Source: Planctomycetota bacterium
Lineage (GTDB): Bacteria > Planctomycetota > Phycisphaerae > WQYP01
Reading direction: 5' to 3'
Length of the DNA stretch: 8,942 nt
Assembly: GCA_021816165.1 (NCBI GenBank)
Contig: JAKAYZ010000042.1
Location: 1 to 8,942, forward strand
The first letter of the stretch is position 1. Each line of letters opens with the position of its first letter. This document shows positions 5,663-8,942 of this stretch, piece after piece. Made by a program: the position numbers and the translations under genes. Under the pieces are notes generated by a model. That model worked only from the letters and a program-made list of their open reading frames with translations. It made no database searches and was not told where the DNA came from.

Positions 5663-8044
5663 ATGAACCACACGCGACGGTCTTTTGTTAAGATGGCAGG
5701 TGGAGTGTTGGCGGCCACCGTTGGCGTATCGGCGGCTGGTGCCGAAGTGAAGCGATCTGCAATCGGGGATGGGCCAGTGAGTGCGGTAAACGAACTACCT
5801 GATGGCGTGCTGATTACGTTGCCAAACAGCACCATGAAAATTGAAATCTACACGCCCGGCGTGATCCGCGTGCTTGTATGCCCCGGCACAGCCGCCCCTC
5901 AACATGAAAGCCTCGCCGTCATTGCCAGGCCGCAGACGCATGGCTGGCACCTGCACGAGACCGGCCATGACGTGAAAATATCGACTGAAGCAATAACGGT
6001 ATACGTGGAAAAATCCAGTGGATCAGTCCGCTTTGCTGATGCCACCGGGCAATTTATCACCGAAGAGGTAGCGAAGCATGGGCGGGAACTCACGCCATGG
6101 ACATTCAAAGATGTCCCCACTTATCACGTTCGTCAAGCTTTCAAGTTGCAGACCGATGAGGCCATTTACGGGCTTGGCCAGCACCAGCAGGATGTGATGA
6201 ATTATCGGGGCAAATCGGTCCATCTGGAACAGCAGAATATGCATGTCGCCATCCCGGTGCTGGTGTCCAATCGCGGTTACGGCATATTTTGGGATAACCC
6301 GGCGATCACCAATGTGGATGTGGGGCAAAAGACCGCTGACGAGCTTTCGTGGGATTCGCAGGCCGGTTCATGCCTTGATTATTATTTTATGTATGGTCCG
6401 GAAATCGATGCCGTCATCGCCGGTTACCGCACCATCACCGGGGCGGCGCCCATGCCTGGTAAATGGGTATGGGGATTCTGGCAATGCAAAAATCGCTATA
6501 AAACGCAGGCACAAATTCTCGGTGTGGCCGGCACATACCGATCCATGAAAATCCCCATTGACGGCGTGGTGCAGGACTGGTTCTATTGGCACCCGCATCC
6601 ATGGGGATCGAATGAATTTGCCTTCACCCGTTATCCCGACCCGCGGGATATGATTCATTCGCTTCACCGTGAAAAGATCCATTTTATGATTTCAGTGTGG
6701 GCCAAATTTCAGCCCGGATCGGCCAATTACAAATTATTAAAGGATGCGGGTGTTCTGTATCCCCTTACCGGTGGCAACAACCCGATGTGGAATCCGGCCG
6801 CCAGCTATTACGACGCCTTCAGTCCCCTGGGGCGCAAACTTTACTGGGACATCCTTAATAAGGATTTATTTGCTCTGGGTGTTGATGCATGGTGGCTTGA
6901 TGCGTCCGAACCGGAACTTGGCGGCAACTGGGGCCAGTTTGCAAATGTGAAAACCCACCTTGGCTACGGCGAATTTGTCTACAACGCCTACCCGCTGATG
7001 CATACCACGGCCGTTTATGAGGGCCAACGGTCGGTTAGTGATTCCAAGCGGGTTATGATACTCACCCGCTCGGCCTGGGCCGGCCAGCAACGCAATGCCG
7101 CGTTCACATGGTCGGGCGATATCACGGGCACGTGGGAAGTTTTCCGGGCGCAAATTGCAGCCGGCATCAATTTTTGCCTCAGTGGTATCCCATTCTGGAC
7201 CACCGACACCGGAGGCTATACGTTTTCCAAGCCGCCCAGTGATCCTGCATACGCCGAGCTTTTCACCCGCTGGTTTCAGTTCAGCACCTTCTGCCCCATG
7301 TTCCGCGTACATGGCGTCAGCTACCCCAAGGAAATGTGGCGCTTCGGCCCCAAATTTATGCCGATTTTAGAAAAATTCGACCACTTACGCTATCGCCTCA
7401 TGCCTTACATCTATTCCTGCGCCTGGCAGATCACGCACAGGCACTACACACTCATGCGCGGCCTGGTGATGGATTTCCGCACCGACCCACGCACGGCCGA
7501 CATTGGCGATCAGTTCATGTTCGGGCCGGCCATGCTGGTCAGCCCGGTGGTAAAAGCCGGGGCGGTATCCCGTCAAGTCTATCTGCCGGCGACCACGAAA
7601 TGGTACGATTTCTGGACGGGTGAGTTAATGAATGGTGGCCAAAACATGCATGCGGCGGCGGAAATTGATTCGCTGCCGCTGGCGGTTCGGGCGGGTTCGA
7701 TCATTCCAATGGGGCCGCTGGTGCAAACCGCCATGGATACGGCCGATCCGATGGAAATCCGCATTTATCCGGGTGCCGATGCGGAATTTACTCTGTATGA
7801 AGATCAAGGCGATACCTACAACTACGAAAAGGGCGCTTACGCAACCATCCAGATTACATGGGACGATCAAGCCGCGCGCTTGACCATCGCTGATCGTCAG
7901 GGCACTTTTGTCGGTATGTTGCGGCACCGCACGTTTAATATCGTACGGGTAGAAAAGGGGCGCGGCATTGGTATGGAACCGTGTGAGCCGAACGCCGCCA
8001 TCCATTATGACGGCAGCGCGATGAGCATCCACCTGCCGGCATAA
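5663..8044 (+). CDS. GH31 family alpha-xylosidase, Tat-exported
   Basis: This 793-aa enzyme should release alpha-1,6-linked xylose from the non-reducing end of xyloglucan oligosaccharides. It opens with a canonical twin-arginine signal (TRRSFVK, 4-10), then a hydrophobic stretch ending near AAGA (24-27), so it likely acts in the periplasm or outside. The N-terminal beta-sandwich (about 40-250) carries the GH31 landmark YGLGQ (169-173). The catalytic barrel runs from about 265 to 590. The nucleophile is Asp413 in WWLDASEPE (410-418), a form typical of alpha-xylosidases rather than alpha-glucosidases. The acid/base is Asp486 in FTWSGD (481-486), and IPFWTTDTGGY (509-519) follows. A C-terminal beta domain and a DUF5110-like segment (about 697-760) complete the family layout. 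There is no room for the PA14 insert known in Cellvibrio Xyl31A. The neighbouring GH74 gene strongly supports xyloglucan oligosaccharides as substrate; another alpha-glycoside is possible but less likely. Confidence 0.93.
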   Translation: MNHTRRSFVKMAGGVLAATVGVSAAGAEVKRSAIGDGPVSAVNELPDGVLITLPNSTMKIEIYTPGVIRVLVCPGTAAPQHESLAVIARPQTHGWHLHETGHDVKISTEAITVYVEKSSGSVRFADATGQFITEEVAKHGRELTPWTFKDVPTYHVRQAFKLQTDEAIYGLGQHQQDVMNYRGKSVHLEQQNMHVAIPVLVSNRGYGIFWDNPAITNVDVGQKTADELSWDSQAGSCLDYYFMYGPEIDAVIAGYRTITGAAPMPGKWVWGFWQCKNRYKTQAQILGVAGTYRSMKIPIDGVVQDWFYWHPHPWGSNEFAFTRYPDPRDMIHSLHREKIHFMISVWAKFQPGSANYKLLKDAGVLYPLTGGNNPMWNPAASYYDAFSPLGRKLYWDILNKDLFALGVDAWWLDASEPELGGNWGQFANVKTHLGYGEFVYNAYPLMHTTAVYEGQRSVSDSKRVMILTRSAWAGQQRNAAFTWSGDITGTWEVFRAQIAAGINFCLSGIPFWTTDTGGYTFSKPPSDPAYAELFTRWFQFSTFCPMFRVHGVSYPKEMWRFGPKFMPILEKFDHLRYRLMPYIYSCAWQITHRHYTLMRGLVMDFRTDPRTADIGDQFMFGPAMLVSPVVKAGAVSRQVYLPATTKWYDFWTGELMNGGQNMHAAAEIDSLPLAVRAGSIIPMGPLVQTAMDTADPMEIRIYPGADAEFTLYEDQGDTYNYEKGAYATIQITWDDQAARLTIADRQGTFVGMLRHRTFNIVRVEKGRGIGMEPCEPNAAIHYDGSAMSIHLPA

Positions 8045-8046
8045 TC

Positions 8047-8067
8047 GCGGCGATGGCCCTGCGCCGC
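8047..8067 (+). other. GC hairpin just after the GH31 stop codon
   Basis: The arms gcggcg (8047-8052) and cgccgc (8062-8067) pair around a 9-nt loop, 2 nt after the stop. A second small dyad, atggt/accat (8070-8074, 8081-8085), follows. Neither has a T-run, so they do not make a standard intrinsic terminator; they could protect the 3' end of the message. I see no gene and no certain promoter in the remainder up to 8308. Confidence 0.3.
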
Positions 8068-8308
8068 CAATGGTCCATATACCATGCCAGTCCGCGATCA
8101 CCGGACATGTTCGCTTGCGGCTCAGGCGTCGATACGGCTTGCAATAAATACGAATCATTTCCCATGTTTCGATGTGCATGGCGAACCAACCCAAGTTAAG
8201 ATTCCTTTCGCTGTCAACGACTGTTACTGTAATACTCGCGCTGGGCGAGCGGTGTTTTCTGGCCGCCGGGTTGAGCCAAGCACGGTACCGGATGGAGTTC
8301 CCCGCAAA

Positions 8309-8833
8309 ATGCAGGAAGAGGAACTGATCAGAATCTTAATGAAGACTCGGGTTGGCCTCTTGGGTTATATTCAAAGTATCGTGCGTAGTGCAGAATTGGC
8401 AGAAGACATTTTCCAGGATGTGTGTGTGATTGCCATTGAGAAACGTGCTTCGTTGGCCGATCGGCAGAATGTTGCAGCGTGGCTGTACAAGTCGGCGCGA
8501 TTTGAGGCGTTGAACCGCCTGCGGAAGCGTGCGAAGAAGGAACTGCTACTCAGCGATCATTTGCTGGACCTGCTGGATGCAGAGTTTCAGAAGGCGGACG
8601 ATGAAAGTGCCAGCCATATCTTGTTCGATGCCATCCGCCATTGCGTGCAGCTTTTGTCTCCCAGCGCCCAGTTGCTTATCCAGTATCGCTACACGCGGGG
8701 AATGGATTATGCTCAAATTGCGGCCGAGGTGGGCAGGTCAAGCAATAGCTTGTATGTGACATTTTGTCGAATTCACGCCTCGCTTGCACAATGCGTTGAA
8801 AAATACCGCAGGGAGGCGCGTGCCAATGGTTAG
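8309..8833 (+). CDS. ECF-type RNA polymerase sigma factor (Rhodopirellula/Verrucomicrobium type)
   Basis: The 174-aa protein has the two-domain layout of ECF sigma factors and should direct RNA polymerase to a specific set of promoters. Region 2 covers about 1-75. It has LLGYIQSIV (17-25) and AEDIFQDV (31-38), the core-binding segment, then WLYKSARFEALNRLRKR (58-74) for -10 recognition. Region 4 covers about 115-165, with YAQIAAEVGRSSNSLY (134-149) as the helix-turn-helix for the -35 element. The pattern resembles the planctomycete/verrucomicrobial sigma family usually encoded beside FecR or LamG-containing genes. The start at 8309 is chosen because it fits family length and has GGAG at 8294-8297. 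The frame is open back to 8084, but those residues do not resemble a sigma domain. An ATG at 8339 is a possible shorter start. It overlaps the next gene by 8 nt and is 264 bp from the GH31 gene, so a link to xyloglucan use is not shown. Confidence 0.9.
   Translation: MQEEELIRILMKTRVGLLGYIQSIVRSAELAEDIFQDVCVIAIEKRASLADRQNVAAWLYKSARFEALNRLRKRAKKELLLSDHLLDLLDAEFQKADDESASHILFDAIRHCVQLLSPSAQLLIQYRYTRGMDYAQIAAEVGRSSNSLYVTFCRIHASLAQCVEKYRREARANG
8811..8816 (+). promoter_or_regulatory. Ribosome binding site of the gene overlapping the sigma factor end
   Basis: GGGAGG lies inside the sigma coding sequence, 9 nt before the ATG at 8826. It supports a real start there even though only 39 codons of the gene are in view. 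Confidence 0.65.
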
Positions 8834-8942
8834 CGAAAATCCTATGGATAAGGCAAACGAAAATATTCCGGAAGATTTTCTTCAGCTTGTGTGGAATTAT
8901 TTTGAGGGGCCTGCAGATCCCCAGGTGGTGATGGAACTTAAT
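8826..8942 (+). CDS. Start of a probable sigma-factor partner (FecR-like or anti-sigma type), cut by window end
   Basis: Thirty-nine codons run without a stop to the window edge, starting 8 nt before the end of the sigma gene and preceded by GGGAGG at 8811-8816. The visible N-terminus is acidic and contains DFLQLVWNYFEGPADPQ, which resembles the short helical segment (a few hydrophobic turns, then a loop with Gly and Asp) at the front of planctomycete FecR/LamG proteins encoded after ECF sigma factors. The overlap implies translational coupling, which fits a sigma/anti-sigma pair. Too little is visible to name the family: no FecR domain, membrane helix or LamG domain can be seen. A second ATG at 8844 is less well placed relative to the binding site. 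Confidence 0.6.
   Translation, partial: MVSENPMDKANENIPEDFLQLVWNYFEGPADPQVVMELN

Noticed and set aside
5663..8044. GH31 product as an alpha-glucosidase
   Set aside because: The WWLDASEPE nucleophile motif and the adjacent GH74 gene fit alpha-xylosidase better.
8084..8308. 75-codon N-terminal extension of the sigma factor
   Set aside because: It has no sigma-like sequence, and the 8309 start gives the usual family length with a GGAG upstream.

Overview
The window looks like a piece of a planctomycete genome, possibly Phycisphaerae, with a related PVC-group lineage such as Verrucomicrobia as the alternative. Three things point there. There is a XylR-type regulator with a LacI-like sensor domain fused to an AraC DNA-binding domain. 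There is a secreted protein ending in a PEP-CTERM sorting signal. There is a small ECF sigma factor of the Rhodopirellula/Verrucomicrobium type that overlaps the start of the next gene. Base composition is moderately GC-rich by eye (not counted). This assignment rests on gene content only.

Layout, all genes on the + strand: 1-757 has no convincing gene. 758-2023 encodes the XylR-like regulator. 2024-2326 is a leader region with an AT palindrome and a hairpin. 2327-3148 encodes a PEP-CTERM exported protein of unknown function. 3191-3257 is a strong nested hairpin followed by T residues. 3343-5631 encodes a Tat-exported GH74 xyloglucanase. 5663-8044 encodes a Tat-exported GH31 alpha-xylosidase, only 31 nt downstream and probably co-transcribed. 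8309-8833 encodes the ECF sigma factor. 8826-8942 is the beginning of a probable anti-sigma (FecR-like) or similar partner gene that runs off the window.

The central part reads as a compact xyloglucan-use locus. The GH74 enzyme would cut the glucan backbone of xyloglucan. The GH31 enzyme would remove alpha-1,6-linked xylose from the non-reducing end of the oligosaccharides. The adjacent XylR-like protein could sense the released xylose or a xylose-containing sugar and control the locus. The PEP-CTERM protein may be a surface or envelope partner, but nothing in its sequence proves a link to xyloglucan. The galactosidase, fucosidase, beta-glucosidase and transporter needed for complete use are not in this window. 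The sigma factor and partial gene at the right end look like a separate regulatory unit.

I found no CRISPR array, tRNA, rRNA, transposase or insertion sequence. Nothing here is clearly a new class of system. The most unusual items are the PEP-CTERM protein inside the locus, the nested hairpin ahead of the hydrolase pair, an altered sugar-site motif in the regulator, and an altered aromatic motif in the GH74 enzyme.
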